Positions 35,353-45,063 of a stretch of DNA of 64,000 nucleotides are shown here, in pieces (the stretch's first letter is position 1; every line of letters begins with the position of its first letter). The notes below the pieces were generated by a model. The model had not been told where the DNA came from and did not search any database. It saw nothing but the letters and a program-made list of their open reading frames with translations. The stretch is from assembly GCF_040685555.1 (NCBI RefSeq), contig NZ_JBFBIK010000016.1:22176-86175 (forward strand), written 5' to 3'. The position numbers were made by a program, and so were the translations under genes. This DNA is from Sphaerisporangium sp040685555. Its GTDB lineage: Bacteria > Actinomycetota > Actinomycetes > Streptosporangiales > Streptosporangiaceae.

Positions 35353-38300
35353 CCCATCATGGTTTGGGTAATTGCTTCTGTCGTTACGGCTTGCGGCTCA
35401 AGAAGAGCGGAGAGGCCGGCCGGTGTCGGATCGGCGTAGAAACGCGCGATCGGAACCGCCACGCCGAAGCGCCCGTGAATCCGATCAAGCAACACGGGGA
35501 CGAGCAGGGAATGCCCGCCCGCCGCGAAGAAGGTGACGTCCGCGTCCGCCCGCTCGGTGCCGAGCAGCTCCGACCAGATCGCGGCGAGGTCGGTTTCCAC
35601 GGGGGTCCGTGGCGGCGCGGGCGTGCGGGCGGTGGCGGGGGCCGGCAGCGCTGCCCGGTCCACCTTGCCGCCGACGTTGCGCGGAAGACGGTCCAGGGTT
35701 TTGAACGACACCGGCGGCATGGACTTGCCGAACCTCTGGCGCAGGGCGGCACGCCAGGAGTTCGCGGCGGCGTCAGGCGTACGGGGGACGACGTAGCCCA
35801 CCAGGCGTCTGACCAGCCCGTCCGCGTCGGCCATCGCGACGACGGCGCACTCGGCCACCGACTCGTGCGCGGCCAGCGCCGCCTCGATGTCGGTCAGCTC
35901 CATGCGCGCGCCGTTGAACTTGACCTGGAAGTCCTTGCGCCCGCCGAACTCCAGGGAGCCGTCCCACCGCCGCCGGCCGAGGTCGCCGGTCCGGTAGGAC
36001 CTGCGCCCGTCGTCGAAGCCGTTCAGGGGCAGGAAGGCGGACCGCTCCCCCGACGCCGCGCCGACGTACCCCGGCGTGATGTGCGGGCCGCGGATGACGA
36101 TCTGCCCGGCGACCCCGGCCGGGCAGGGCCGGTCGTGCTCGTCCAGCACCAGGATCTGCCGCCCGGGGATCGGCCCGCCGATCGGCACCACGCCGTACAC
36201 CGGGCCGGTGACCTCGTACCAGGTCGCCAGGATCGACTCGGTGGGGCCGTACAGGTTGACCAGCCGCAGCGCGGGCAGGGACGCGCGCAGCCCGTTGGCG
36301 AGCTCTCCGGCCAGCGGCTCTCCCGCCAGCAGGAGATGGCCGAGCGCCTCCAGCCCGTGCGCCGCGCCACCGGCGGTGATCACGCCGAGGAGCTGACGCG
36401 CGAAGCTGGGCACCGTCTGGAAGACCGTGATCCGCTCGTCCGCGAGCCAGGCGGCCATCTTCTCGGGGTTCGCCCGCGTGCGCTCGGGCACCGGGTACAG
36501 CGTCGCGCCCGCGACGAGCGCCGAGAATATCTCCACCAGGCTCGCGTCGTACGCCGGCGCCGCCCACTGGGCCACGCGGGAGCCGGGGCCGATGCCGAAC
36601 TCCCCGGCGAACCATGTGACGAACTGCGCGAAACTGCCATGAGACTGCGCGATGCCCTTGGGCCTGCCGGTCGAGCCGGAGGTGTAGGCGACGTAGGCCC
36701 GCCCGGCAGTACCACCGGAGGACGGCACAGGGCCGGCGGGCGCCGGGCGGCCGGTGCCGAGAAGAGCGAGGTCCAGGATCCGGCCGTCCAGCTCGTCGCG
36801 GTACCACCGGGCCAGCTCGTCGCCGTCCGGCTCCCCGTCCAGCACCAGCGCGGCCGGCCGGATGTCGTCGAGCACGGCCTTGCCCCGCTCACCGGCGTCC
36901 CCGGTGCCGAGGCAGACCAGGTGCGCCCCGGCGTCGAGCACTCCGAGGAGCGTCGCGACCTGGCGTGGTCCCTGGGACATCCGCACCGCCACCGGCAGCC
37001 CCTCGACGCCGCCGAGCGCCGCCAGCGCGCCGGTGACGGCCGCCGCCCGCTCCTCGATCTCCCGGTAGGAAACGCCGTTCCCGTCCCACACCACCGCTAG
37101 GGCGTCCGGGTCCGTACGGGCGCGCAGGTGCACCAGCTCTTGGACCGGCCGGTCCGCGGGGGCGGCGGCCTCGATCAGGTCCGCCTCGCGCAGCGCGGCC
37201 CGGATGCGGTCCGGTCCATCCAGGGGGAGGGCGTCGACCGGCAGCCCGGGTTCCCGCAGCGCGGCGGCAAGCAGGGTGTGGAGCTGCCCGGCGATCAGCC
37301 GTGCCGACTCGGCGTCGAACAGGCTGTCGCGGTACTCCAGCGACCCGGTCACGGAGGGACCGGCCCGCTCGATCGTGAGGGTGAGATCGGTCCTGGCCGA
37401 GCCGCCGCCTCCCAGGCACCGGACCGTCGTCCCGGGCAGCCTCAGGCCGCGCTCGGGTGACTCCTCGAACACGAACATGACGTCGCCCAGGGGAACCCGG
37501 TAGGGGTCACGGTCCACGTTGAGCGCCCGCACCAGCTCGTCGAAGGGCAGTTCCCGGTGCTCGAAGGCCTCCTCCGCCGCCCGCGCCGTCCTGCCGAGCA
37601 GCTCGCGGAACGCCGGGCGTCCCGACAGGTCGGCGCGCAGCACCAGCAGGTTGGCGAAGGACCCGGCGACGTCGTCGAACCCGGGCCCGGGGCGCGTCGT
37701 CGCCGGTACCACGACCACCGGCCGCTCCTCGCGGCCGTACCTGCCCAGCAGGCACTGGAACGCCGCGAGCAGGGCGACCATCGGCGTGGTCCCCTCCTGC
37801 CGGCACAGCTTGGCGAGGGCACCGCCCAGCTCCTCGCCCCAGTCGAAGCGCACGACCCGGCCGTGGGACGACGGGCCCGGCGGCCGTGCCCGGTCCACCG
37901 GCAGCGCGGGTGGCGCCGGGGAAGGTGACAGCGCCCGCGTCGCCCGGTCCAGCAGGAGGCGGAACTCCGGACTGGACAGGCGGTCGCGCTCAAGGCCGGC
38001 ATAGTCCGCGTACTGGCGCGGCGGGTCCGGCAGCGCGTCTCCGGCCGGGCGGCCGGCCACGACCGCGGCGTAGCAGGCGGAGATCTGGTTGACCAGGATC
38101 GACATCGACCGCTCGTCGGCCACCGCCTGGTGGCACACGAGCACCACGGCGTGCGGCCGGTCGCCCCGCCGATCCCGCGAGGGGGCCGGCCGCGCGACGG
38201 CCAGCCAGGCGAGCGGCCCCCTCGCCAGGTCGAACGGCGTGGCCGCCTGCTCGGCGCACCACCGCTCGGCCTGCTGGGCGAGCGTGCCGAGATCGGTGAA

Positions 38301-38576
38301 CGAGACGGCGGCCTCGCCCACGGCGGCGATCTCCTGGACGGGCCGTCCGCCCGCCTCGACCAGAGTGGTCCTGAGGATCTCGTGCCGGCGGGTCACCTCG
38401 CGCCAGGCGGCGCCCAGGGCCTCGATGTCCAGCTCGCCGGTCACCAGGTAGGCCCTGGACAGGTTGTGCGCCGGCGAACCGGGGACCAGCCTGTCCAGGA
38501 ACCACGCGCGGTCCTGCGCGCGCGATGTCACGGCCCGCCGAGCGTGGGACCCACGGGTACGAGATGCCTCAGTCAC
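35349..38576 (-). CDS. NRPS module C-A-T with a damaged condensation domain
   Basis: A 1075-residue protein. The C domain (about 15-430) reads VCHQAVADERSM at the active site: the second His of HHxxxDG is Gln150, so peptide-bond catalysis is doubtful. The A domain (about 470-960) is complete: YVAYTSGSTGRPKGIAQ, APAYDASLVEIF with the amine-binding Asp, NLYGPTES, YRTGDLG, GRKDFQVKFNGARMELTDIE and LPRNVGGKVDR with the catalytic Lys. The T domain (about 990-1060) has AAGGHSLLVPV with its Ser. No thioesterase domain. It should activate and load one amino acid; beta-tyrosine or an alpha-amino acid cannot be decided by eye. It lies between the FAD monooxygenase and the overlapping aminomutase. Confidence 0.93.
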   Translation of the reverse strand: MTEASRTRGSHARRAVTSRAQDRAWFLDRLVPGSPAHNLSRAYLVTGELDIEALGAAWREVTRRHEILRTTLVEAGGRPVQEIAAVGEAAVSFTDLGTLAQQAERWCAEQAATPFDLARGPLAWLAVARPAPSRDRRGDRPHAVVLVCHQAVADERSMSILVNQISACYAAVVAGRPAGDALPDPPRQYADYAGLERDRLSSPEFRLLLDRATRALSPSPAPPALPVDRARPPGPSSHGRVVRFDWGEELGGALAKLCRQEGTTPMVALLAAFQCLLGRYGREERPVVVVPATTRPGPGFDDVAGSFANLLVLRADLSGRPAFRELLGRTARAAEEAFEHRELPFDELVRALNVDRDPYRVPLGDVMFVFEESPERGLRLPGTTVRCLGGGGSARTDLTLTIERAGPSVTGSLEYRDSLFDAESARLIAGQLHTLLAAALREPGLPVDALPLDGPDRIRAALREADLIEAAAPADRPVQELVHLRARTDPDALAVVWDGNGVSYREIEERAAAVTGALAALGGVEGLPVAVRMSQGPRQVATLLGVLDAGAHLVCLGTGDAGERGKAVLDDIRPAALVLDGEPDGDELARWYRDELDGRILDLALLGTGRPAPAGPVPSSGGTAGRAYVAYTSGSTGRPKGIAQSHGSFAQFVTWFAGEFGIGPGSRVAQWAAPAYDASLVEIFSALVAGATLYPVPERTRANPEKMAAWLADERITVFQTVPSFARQLLGVITAGGAAHGLEALGHLLLAGEPLAGELANGLRASLPALRLVNLYGPTESILATWYEVTGPVYGVVPIGGPIPGRQILVLDEHDRPCPAGVAGQIVIRGPHITPGYVGAASGERSAFLPLNGFDDGRRSYRTGDLGRRRWDGSLEFGGRKDFQVKFNGARMELTDIEAALAAHESVAECAVVAMADADGLVRRLVGYVVPRTPDAAANSWRAALRQRFGKSMPPVSFKTLDRLPRNVGGKVDRAALPAPATARTPAPPRTPVETDLAAIWSELLGTERADADVTFFAAGGHSLLVPVLLDRIHGRFGVAVPIARFYADPTPAGLSALLEPQAVTTEAITQTMMG

Positions 38577-38615
38577 TCAGGTTTCCCTTCGAGGTTCGGC
38601 GGGCTGAGACGACCT

Positions 38616-40016
38616 TCAGAGGGAGGGGACCTTCGCCTTCTCCCCGGTCCAGGTCCAGTGGCCCTTCGCCTCCCGGACCTTGGTCAGGCCCGCCGCCGCC
38701 AGCAGCACGCGCAGGAGGAACTTCGGCTTCATCAGCGTCTCGGGCCGGTCCACCTGGCCGGCGACGCGGAAGTAGGCCGCGGTGACCCTGCTGTCGCGGG
38801 CGCCCGCCCGGTAGATGAGGTTGGTCATCACCTGCCGCATGCGGACCGCGAAGGTGCGCTCGCCCTCGACGCCGGGGAAGCCGAGGTCGACGGCGTGGGT
38901 GACCTCCCACGGCGGGTCGATGACGTCGCGCGCGAGGTCGCGGAAGTACTGGAGCGGCTGCGGGGCGGCGCCGCTGTGCAGGTGGCCGCGCATGACGAGA
39001 GCCGACATCGCCGCCACCGTCATCCCACCGGCGTAGATCGGGTTGAAGCAGGTGACGGCGTCGCCGACCACCAGCAGGCCGTCGGGGAAGCGGTCCATGT
39101 CCTCGTACCGGCGCCGCAGGGTGGTCGGGAAGCGGAACGCGGTCGGCTCGTCGAGCGGCTCGGCGGCGATGACGGCCTCGTAGATCTCGGGGATGCCGAG
39201 CGACTTGACGAAGTCGTAGTAGCCCTGCTGGTCGGTCGGCGGGTGGTCACCGAGGATGCCGTAGACCGTGAGCTCGACGCGGCCGCCGTCCGTCTTGGTG
39301 AAGATCGCGCCGCGCGGCAGCTTGGGGTGCGCGATGGTGTTGATCGACAGGTCGCCATCGTAGGGGTCGGTGCGCAGCCGGTAGTGCTGGGTGCCGTAGC
39401 CGAGACCGATCTTCTTGCGGTCCTCCACGACCCGCTGGTAGCCGAGGTCCTCCAGCCAGATGGGGGTGCGGGAGCCGCGGCCGGTGGCGTCGACGACGAG
39501 GTCGGCGTCGAGCACATCCTCGGCGCCCTCACCGTCGAGGTTCTGCACGCGGACACCGGTGATCTTGCTGCGCTCCGGCGTGGCGACCAGGCCGAGGATG
39601 TCGTGCCGCTCCAGGAAGATCACGTTGCCGAGGGCCTGCGTCCTCCGGCGGACGTGCTTCTCCAGCATCGGCCGGCTGGCGGCGACGCAGATCATGCCGG
39701 CGGGCTGCTGCCTGAGGTGCTTGCCGAGGGCGTACCAGCGGACGGTGCCGGCCAGGTCGCCCTGGGGGGTGCCGTCCTCGAAGATCTCGGTGGTGATCCC
39801 CGGGTACATCTCTTCCATGGCCATCTGGCCGCGGGTCATCAGGCCGTTGATGTGCTTTCCCTGCGGGCAGCCGCGTCGCGGTCCCGCCACGTCGATCAGC
39901 TCGTCGCGGTCGACGATGACCACTTCGTCGTAGGCATCGGCGAGCACTCTGGCCGCGAACAGTCCGGCAAGGCTTCCACCGAGCACCACCGCGCGGGTAT
40001 TGGCGTCGTTGCCCAT
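38616..40016 (-). CDS. FAD-dependent monooxygenase (PHBH-like)
   Basis: A 466-residue flavoprotein from the ATG at 40016 (GAGGAGATG 9 bases upstream). The FAD motif is VVLGGSLAGLFAARVL, DG-type motif VVDATGRGSRTPIW and the second FAD motif GLLVVGDAVTCFNPIYAGGM. No WxWxIP signature of flavin halogenases was found, so hydroxylation or epoxidation is the safer reading, although flavin halogenases share the fold. It is the first gene of the operon that continues with C-A-T, aminomutase, C, PCP and dioxygenase. Substrate unknown. Confidence 0.9.
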   Translation of the reverse strand: MGNDANTRAVVLGGSLAGLFAARVLADAYDEVVIVDRDELIDVAGPRRGCPQGKHINGLMTRGQMAMEEMYPGITTEIFEDGTPQGDLAGTVRWYALGKHLRQQPAGMICVAASRPMLEKHVRRRTQALGNVIFLERHDILGLVATPERSKITGVRVQNLDGEGAEDVLDADLVVDATGRGSRTPIWLEDLGYQRVVEDRKKIGLGYGTQHYRLRTDPYDGDLSINTIAHPKLPRGAIFTKTDGGRVELTVYGILGDHPPTDQQGYYDFVKSLGIPEIYEAVIAAEPLDEPTAFRFPTTLRRRYEDMDRFPDGLLVVGDAVTCFNPIYAGGMTVAAMSALVMRGHLHSGAAPQPLQYFRDLARDVIDPPWEVTHAVDLGFPGVEGERTFAVRMRQVMTNLIYRAGARDSRVTAAYFRVAGQVDRPETLMKPKFLLRVLLAAAGLTKVREAKGHWTWTGEKAKVPSL

Positions 40017-40596
40017 CGTGTCATCTCCTCGAAATTCCGTATTCTTCAGGCATCGTCTAGGCGGTGGTCGGTAACCGGTGCCGGTTCTTTTCCTGATGAC
40101 CACCAGCGTCGTATGGATTTCACGCCGGCCTTGGTCGGTATCTGCTCTGGCGGCGGAGCGTGCCGGCCGGAAATATTCCGGCAAGGCGCCGGGATCGTAT
40201 GCGGCCCCGGTCGGCCGGTACATGGGACGACGACCGCGGACGGGGTCGCATGGTCTTCACATCTCACCGTGGTCACGAAGGATCCAGGCCGATCCGCAGG
40301 TCGGAGGGGGTGATGACGGCCGCCGTCGTACCCTTCCGGCTCATCACGGTTCGCCGGCGACGACGCTAGCCACGGTCAAGAGACACGAAAGGCTCCTTCC
40401 TTCACCTGTTCAGCGAGAAACAGTCGATCCGCCGATCAGCACCGCTACATCGTCACGTCCTGCCACTCCGTGCCGCATCTTTCGGAATGCTTTACTGGAC
40501 GCCTTCACGGGCGCGGGAAGAGATATCGCGGGAGCCCGGAACAAGAGCGCAATTCAGGAGATGTGATCGCGCGGCGGCGAATGTGACGCTGACCGC
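40017..40596. promoter_or_regulatory. Divergent promoter region of about 580 bases
   Basis: It lies between the FAD monooxygenase (leftwards, head of the NRPS operon) and the SDR gene (rightwards). It is relatively AT-rich in parts, as at 40380-40500. Apart from the palindrome at 40166-40182 no clear element or small gene was seen. Confidence 0.4.
40166..40182. promoter_or_regulatory. Perfect 7-bp-arm palindrome, candidate operator
   Basis: GCCGGAAATATTCCGGC has perfect 7-bp arms around ATA. It lies about 150 bases upstream of the FAD-monooxygenase start that heads the NRPS operon. No regulator can be matched to it from the sequence. Confidence 0.5.
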
Positions 40597-41349
40597 ATGA
40601 CCGAGTTTGAGGGTAAGACCGTACTGATCACCGGTGGTGGCAGCGGCATGGGCCTGGCCACCGCACGACGGCTCGTGGCCGACGGAGCCAACGTCGTCCT
40701 CGCCGGACGCGACAAGGACCGCCTCGATGCGGCGGCCAAGGACCTCGACGCCGGAGACCGCGTGCTGACCGTGGTCGCCGACGTCTCCGCCACCGAGGAC
40801 CTCGACCGGCTCATGGCCGAGATCGAGCAGCGCTTCGGGCGCCTGAACGGCGTCTTCGCCAACGCGGGGATCGCCCTGTTCGGGATGAGCGCGCAGGCCA
40901 CCGAGGCCGACTTCGACCACATCAACGGCATCAACTTCAAGGGTGTGTACTTCACCATCCAGAAGGCGGTGCCACTGCTGGAGGAGGGCTCCTCCATCGT
41001 CATCAACGGGTCCTGGCTCGCCCACCGCGGGCTGGCCTTCACCTCGATCTACGCCGCCACCAAGGCCGCCGTGATCAACCTGACCCGCACCCTCGCGCCG
41101 GACCTCGGCACCCGGGGCATCAGGGTCAACGCCGTCAGCCCCGGCTACATCGTCACCGACATGTTCACCGCCATCTCCAGCACCGAAGAGGCGCAGGAGC
41201 AGTGCCGCAGCCAGGTGGCGCTGGGCCGGCTGGGCAGCGCCGACGACGTGGCCGACGCCGCCGCCTTCCTGCTCTCCTCCCGCTCGTCGTACATCACCGG
41301 CCAGGAGATCGCCGTCGACGGCGGCCTGACCACCTCCGTCGCCCTCTGA
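40597..41349 (+). CDS. Short-chain dehydrogenase/reductase
   Basis: A 250-residue classical SDR. The cofactor motif is TGGGSGMGLATARRL, with AGRDKDR after strand 2 suggesting NADP. NAG is in VFANAGIALF, the catalytic Ser in NGSWLAHRG, and Tyr-Lys in SIYAATKAA (YxxxK). PG after the active site (VSPGYIVTDMF) and the C-terminal SSYITGQEIAVDGG are standard. It reduces a carbonyl or oxidises an alcohol; substrate unknown. It diverges from the NRPS operon and is followed by a strong terminator. Confidence 0.93.
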   Translation: MTEFEGKTVLITGGGSGMGLATARRLVADGANVVLAGRDKDRLDAAAKDLDAGDRVLTVVADVSATEDLDRLMAEIEQRFGRLNGVFANAGIALFGMSAQATEADFDHINGINFKGVYFTIQKAVPLLEEGSSIVINGSWLAHRGLAFTSIYAATKAAVINLTRTLAPDLGTRGIRVNAVSPGYIVTDMFTAISSTEEAQEQCRSQVALGRLGSADDVADAAAFLLSSRSSYITGQEIAVDGGLTTSVAL

Positions 41350-41398
41350 CCCGCTTCGGGCAGTACTTCCAGAAGCTCCCCCGTACGAACGCATTGCC

Positions 41399-41441
41399 GC
41401 GATGGGCAGGATGGGCCTCTCCGGCCCGCCCTGCCCATCGC
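41399..41441 (+). terminator. Hairpin terminator after the SDR gene
   Basis: A 19-bp stem (gcgatgggcagg arm) with two mismatches and a 5-base loop, about 50 bases after the SDR stop. Confidence 0.7.
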
Positions 41442-41664
41442 CGCCGGCTCAGCCTCTCCTGAGCACGCCCGGCCGCTGATGCGCGCCGCGGCCATTACGC
41501 CTTGAACATGGCGTCTTCCCCACCCTGAGCCCCGATACATCGGAGGTATCGCGAGGGCTCAGACGGCGATCGCGGCTGGTAGCAGGCTATTGTCCTCCCA
41601 GCTGCATGATTTTGGGCCATCATGGGGGATTTTGTTGATCCAACAGCCTGTCTGTTAGGTATTG

Positions 41665-41685
41665 ACGTTGGAAGACATCCAATGT
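41665..41685. promoter_or_regulatory. 21-bp inverted repeat upstream of the GH95-like gene
   Basis: ACGTTGGA and TCCAATGT arms (one mismatch) around AGACA, lying in an AT-rich stretch about 160 bases before the glycosidase start. The form suits a sugar-responsive repressor (LacI or ROK type). The rest of 41442-41846 holds no gene that I can support. Confidence 0.5.
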
Positions 41686-41846
41686 TAACTGCGCCTGACA
41701 GCCTGGAAACGGAACTGTGCGGCGTCCCGGCGGGAGACATCGCCGTTCCGTATCGGGTCTGCGCCATCCAACACCCCCTCGGCACTGCTCCGTGCGGCGA
41801 CGGCCGCAGTGAAGGCGAGGGCGGCCCGCCGCGGGAGAGGAAGACC

Positions 41847-44800
41847 ATGCTGAAGAGGCTGTTACGTAGCCTGCCTCCGTTGACGCTCGCCGTAGGCCTG
41901 CTGGCCGTCGGCGCGGCCCCGCCGACCCTGGCCTCGACCACCGACGCCGCGTTCGACCAGGCCGCCGGGGCGCTCAACGTCGACTACGCGGGATACCTGT
42001 CGAAGCACGACGTCGTGTACAACCGGCCCAACACCAATCCGAACTACGGCCTGACCGTCGGCAACGGCCGCACGGGCGCCATGGTGTGGAACCAGAACGG
42101 GCTGACGATGCAGGTGTCGGGCGTCGACCTGTCACAGCAGTCCGCGTTCGCCGCCGGTCTCGTGAACCTGTACTCCAACCCCGGGATGGACACCGGGTAC
42201 ACGAACTACCAGCAGCGGCTGTCGCTGTACGACGGGACCCTGACCACCAAGTACGACTCCAACCGGACCGTCACCATCCTCGGGTCGCCCAACTCCGAGG
42301 TCATGGGCATCCACGTCGACGACACCCGCGGCGGGGTGTCGAGCGTGGCCATGGACCTGAGCATGTGGGATCCGGCCACCGTCACCAACAGCGGCGACGT
42401 ACCCGACCTGAACACCTGGAAGACGATCTCCACCTATGCCGACTCCGCGAGCGCCGGGCTGAGCAGAGGGCAGACCGACGCCAACGGGTTCGGCTACACC
42501 CTGGCCGCCACCGTCGAGGGCGCCGGCTTCACCACCCAGGTCGTCGACGGCAGGAAGGTACGGCTGAACATCACGCCTACCTCCAGCTACACGATCTGGA
42601 TCACCGCCTCCAGCCGGATCAACGCGCCCAACCGCGACTCGGTGGCCCAGGCCCGCAACCAGCTCTCCTCGGTCAAGAGCACCGGGTACGCCACCACGTA
42701 CACCAACTACCGCAACTGGTGGCACTCGTTCTGGAACAAGTCGTTCGTCCAGTACTCCAACGGCTCCCGCGACGCGGACTACATGGAGAACGTCTACTAC
42801 CTGAGCACCTACATGATCGCGGCCGGGGGCTACGGGAACTACCCGCTGCACTTCATCAACGGGGTGTTCCGCGCCACCCAGGACCAGACCAAGTGGAGCA
42901 ACGCCTACTGGTACTGGAACCAGCGGGACGTCTACAACTCGTTCCTGGCCTCCAACCACACCGACCTGATGGACGGCTTCAACAAGCTCTACAGCCGCAA
43001 CTACAGCGCGCTGAAGGCGTACACGCAGACCAGGTACGGCGTGGACGGGCTGTGGGTGCCGGAGACGATGGGCTGGGACGGCAACGCGCGCGGCACCGTC
43101 GGCAGCGACTACACCAAGAACATCCTGTCGACCGGCTACGAGGCCGCGTACAACATGTACCTGCGCTACCGGTACACCAACGACGCCAACTACCTGCGCG
43201 ACGTCGCCTACCCCTACATGCGTGAGACGGCGAAGTTCTACTCGGCCATGCTGTCGTACGACAGTGCGAGCAACACCTACTACATGGCCAACTCCAACTC
43301 CCACGAGACGTACTGGAACGTCCGCAACGCCATCACCGACCTCGCCGCCGTGCGGAGCATCTTCCCGCTGACCATCCAGGCCAGTCAGCAGCTCGGACTG
43401 GACAGCGGCCTGCGCGCCGGCTGGCAGAACGTGCTGGACCACCTGGTGCCCTACCAGGTCGCCAACGGCGCCTACCAGCCGCACCAGCCGCCGATCTCGC
43501 AGACCAGGAACAACGAGAACGTCTCGGCCGAGCTGATCTGGCCCTACAACATCACGGGCATCGGCTACCCCGACTACCAGACCGCGGTCAACACATGGAA
43601 CCAGCGGCCCTTCCCCTACGGCAACGTGTGGTCCAACGACGCGGTGCAGGCGGCCCGGCTCGGCCTCGGCGACCAGGCGTACCAGGGCATGAAGACGATG
43701 CTGCAGAAGTACCAGAACTACCCCAACGGCATGACCAACAACACCAACGGCGTCTTCGAGTACCTCGGCGTGCACCTGTCGGCGCTCAACGAGTCGCTCA
43801 TGCAGAGCTACAACGACAAGATCCGGGTGTTCCCGGCGGTGCCGGGCGACTCCTCCTTCGTCGGGAAGTTCACGCTCCTCGCCAAGGACGGCTTCCTCGT
43901 CAGCTCCGAGCGCGAGGCGGGCGAGGTCAAGTACGTCGGGCTCAAGAGCCTGTACGGCAAGCAGGCCACGGTGGTCAATCCCTGGGGCACCCAGCAGGTG
44001 CGCGTGCGCCGTACCTCGGACAACGCCATCCTGACCACCGCCTCCAGCGCCGAGATCACCTTCGCCACCGCGGCGAACACGGTCTACGTCGTGGAGCGCA
44101 CGGCCAAGCCGCTCAGCTCGTACTCCTCGGTCAGGCTCACCGGCGCCGCCAACCAGAGCGCCAAGACGCTGAGCGGCACCGCCTCGGCCCTCGGCATCGG
44201 GGCCACGGGTAACGCGCTGGTGAACGACACCGAGCTGACCTACGACGCCAACTGGTACCACACGACCGCGAGGGGCTACGGCGACTACAACGACGACACC
44301 CACCACACCAACACGGTGGGGGCGACGGCCCAGTACACCTTCACCGGGACCGGCATCGAGTACCTCTCGGAGCGCAACGGTGACATGGGCAACGTGGACG
44401 TCTACCTCGACAACGCCCTGCAGACCAACGTGAACCTCTACGTCGCCGGCGCCAGGCAGGCCCAGCAGGTGGTCTTCAGCAAGTCGGGGCTCTCCAGCGG
44501 CCAGCACACCATCAAGATCGTCAACAAGGCCACCGCCGTCGGCATGGTGGACGCCCTGCGCGTCCTCACCGGGACGTCCGGGACCCCGACGGTCAGCCTG
44601 CGGTCCAAGGCCAACAACCAGTACGTCACGGCGCCCACCGGCTCTCCGCTGATCGCGAGCAAGACCAGCGTGGGAACCGCCGAGCAGTTCGAGCGCGTGG
44701 ACCTCGGCGGCGGCAACATCGCGCTCAAGGCCAGGGGCAACGGCCAGTTCGTGAGCGCCGAGAACGCCGGCGCCGGCGCGCTGATCGCCAACCGCCCCAC

Positions 44801-44972
44801 GGCCGGCTCGTGGGAGACCTTCCAGCTGATCAACAACCCCGACGGCACGGTCAGTCTCAAAGCGCAGGTAAACGGCAATTACGTCTGCGCCGACGGCGGC
44901 GGCGCCCAGCCGCTCATCGCCAACCGCACCGCCATCGGCCCCTGGGAGTCGTTCGACCTCATCAGCAACTGA
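41847..44972 (+). CDS. Secreted GH95-like glycosidase with C-terminal beta domains
   Basis: A 1041-residue exported protein from the ATG at 41847 (GGGAGAGGA upstream). The signal peptide is MLKRLLRSLPPLTLAVGLLA with a cut probably after GAAPPTLA. The catalytic part has the pattern of the alpha-L-fucosidase family GH95: YGLTVGNGRTGAMVW, an (alpha/alpha)6 middle with NYPLHFINGVFRATQD and NSNSHETYWNVRNAITDLAAV, and a late FPAVPGDSSF strand region. The last 120 residues contain two or three repeats of the type NNQYVTAP-LIA (NGQFVSAEN, NGNYVCADG), as in fascin/ricin-like beta-trefoil sugar binders. The family call is by pattern. It acts outside the cell on fucosylated or related glycans. Confidence 0.8.
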   Translation: MLKRLLRSLPPLTLAVGLLAVGAAPPTLASTTDAAFDQAAGALNVDYAGYLSKHDVVYNRPNTNPNYGLTVGNGRTGAMVWNQNGLTMQVSGVDLSQQSAFAAGLVNLYSNPGMDTGYTNYQQRLSLYDGTLTTKYDSNRTVTILGSPNSEVMGIHVDDTRGGVSSVAMDLSMWDPATVTNSGDVPDLNTWKTISTYADSASAGLSRGQTDANGFGYTLAATVEGAGFTTQVVDGRKVRLNITPTSSYTIWITASSRINAPNRDSVAQARNQLSSVKSTGYATTYTNYRNWWHSFWNKSFVQYSNGSRDADYMENVYYLSTYMIAAGGYGNYPLHFINGVFRATQDQTKWSNAYWYWNQRDVYNSFLASNHTDLMDGFNKLYSRNYSALKAYTQTRYGVDGLWVPETMGWDGNARGTVGSDYTKNILSTGYEAAYNMYLRYRYTNDANYLRDVAYPYMRETAKFYSAMLSYDSASNTYYMANSNSHETYWNVRNAITDLAAVRSIFPLTIQASQQLGLDSGLRAGWQNVLDHLVPYQVANGAYQPHQPPISQTRNNENVSAELIWPYNITGIGYPDYQTAVNTWNQRPFPYGNVWSNDAVQAARLGLGDQAYQGMKTMLQKYQNYPNGMTNNTNGVFEYLGVHLSALNESLMQSYNDKIRVFPAVPGDSSFVGKFTLLAKDGFLVSSEREAGEVKYVGLKSLYGKQATVVNPWGTQQVRVRRTSDNAILTTASSAEITFATAANTVYVVERTAKPLSSYSSVRLTGAANQSAKTLSGTASALGIGATGNALVNDTELTYDANWYHTTARGYGDYNDDTHHTNTVGATAQYTFTGTGIEYLSERNGDMGNVDVYLDNALQTNVNLYVAGARQAQQVVFSKSGLSSGQHTIKIVNKATAVGMVDALRVLTGTSGTPTVSLRSKANNQYVTAPTGSPLIASKTSVGTAEQFERVDLGGGNIALKARGNGQFVSAENAGAGALIANRPTAGSWETFQLINNPDGTVSLKAQVNGNYVCADGGGAQPLIANRTAIGPWESFDLISN

Positions 44973-44978
44973 CATGAC

Positions 44979-45015
44979 CACGCTCCGGGGCGCACGCCGA
45001 GCGCCCCGGAGCGTG
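44979..45015 (+). terminator. Bidirectional hairpin terminator
   Basis: Perfect 15-bp arms (cacgctccggggcgc and its complement) with a 7-base loop, 6 bases after the glycosidase stop and about 30 bases beyond the methyltransferase stop on the other strand. Confidence 0.85.
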
Positions 45016-45063
45016 CCGGTTCAGTGCCGTACGGCTGTGCTGGTTCAGTTCCGCACGGCCGTG
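45016..45063. repeat. Two 24-nt tandem copies over a stop codon
   Basis: ccggttcagtgccgtacggctgtg and ctggttcagttccgcacggccgtg (split here as two units of 24) lie head to tail at 45016 and 45040. The second contains the stop region of the minus-strand methyltransferase; the first is a copy beyond the stop. Confidence 0.8.

Noticed and set aside
38616..40016. FAD monooxygenase as a SgcC3-like halogenase
   Set aside because: No WxWxIP motif was found, and the sequence pattern is closer to hydroxylases.
40160..40369. Small plus-strand ORF containing AGTWDDD, reminiscent of GTTWD
   Set aside because: The box is not identical, the ORF is Arg-rich like a chance frame in GC-rich DNA, and it lies in a divergent promoter region.
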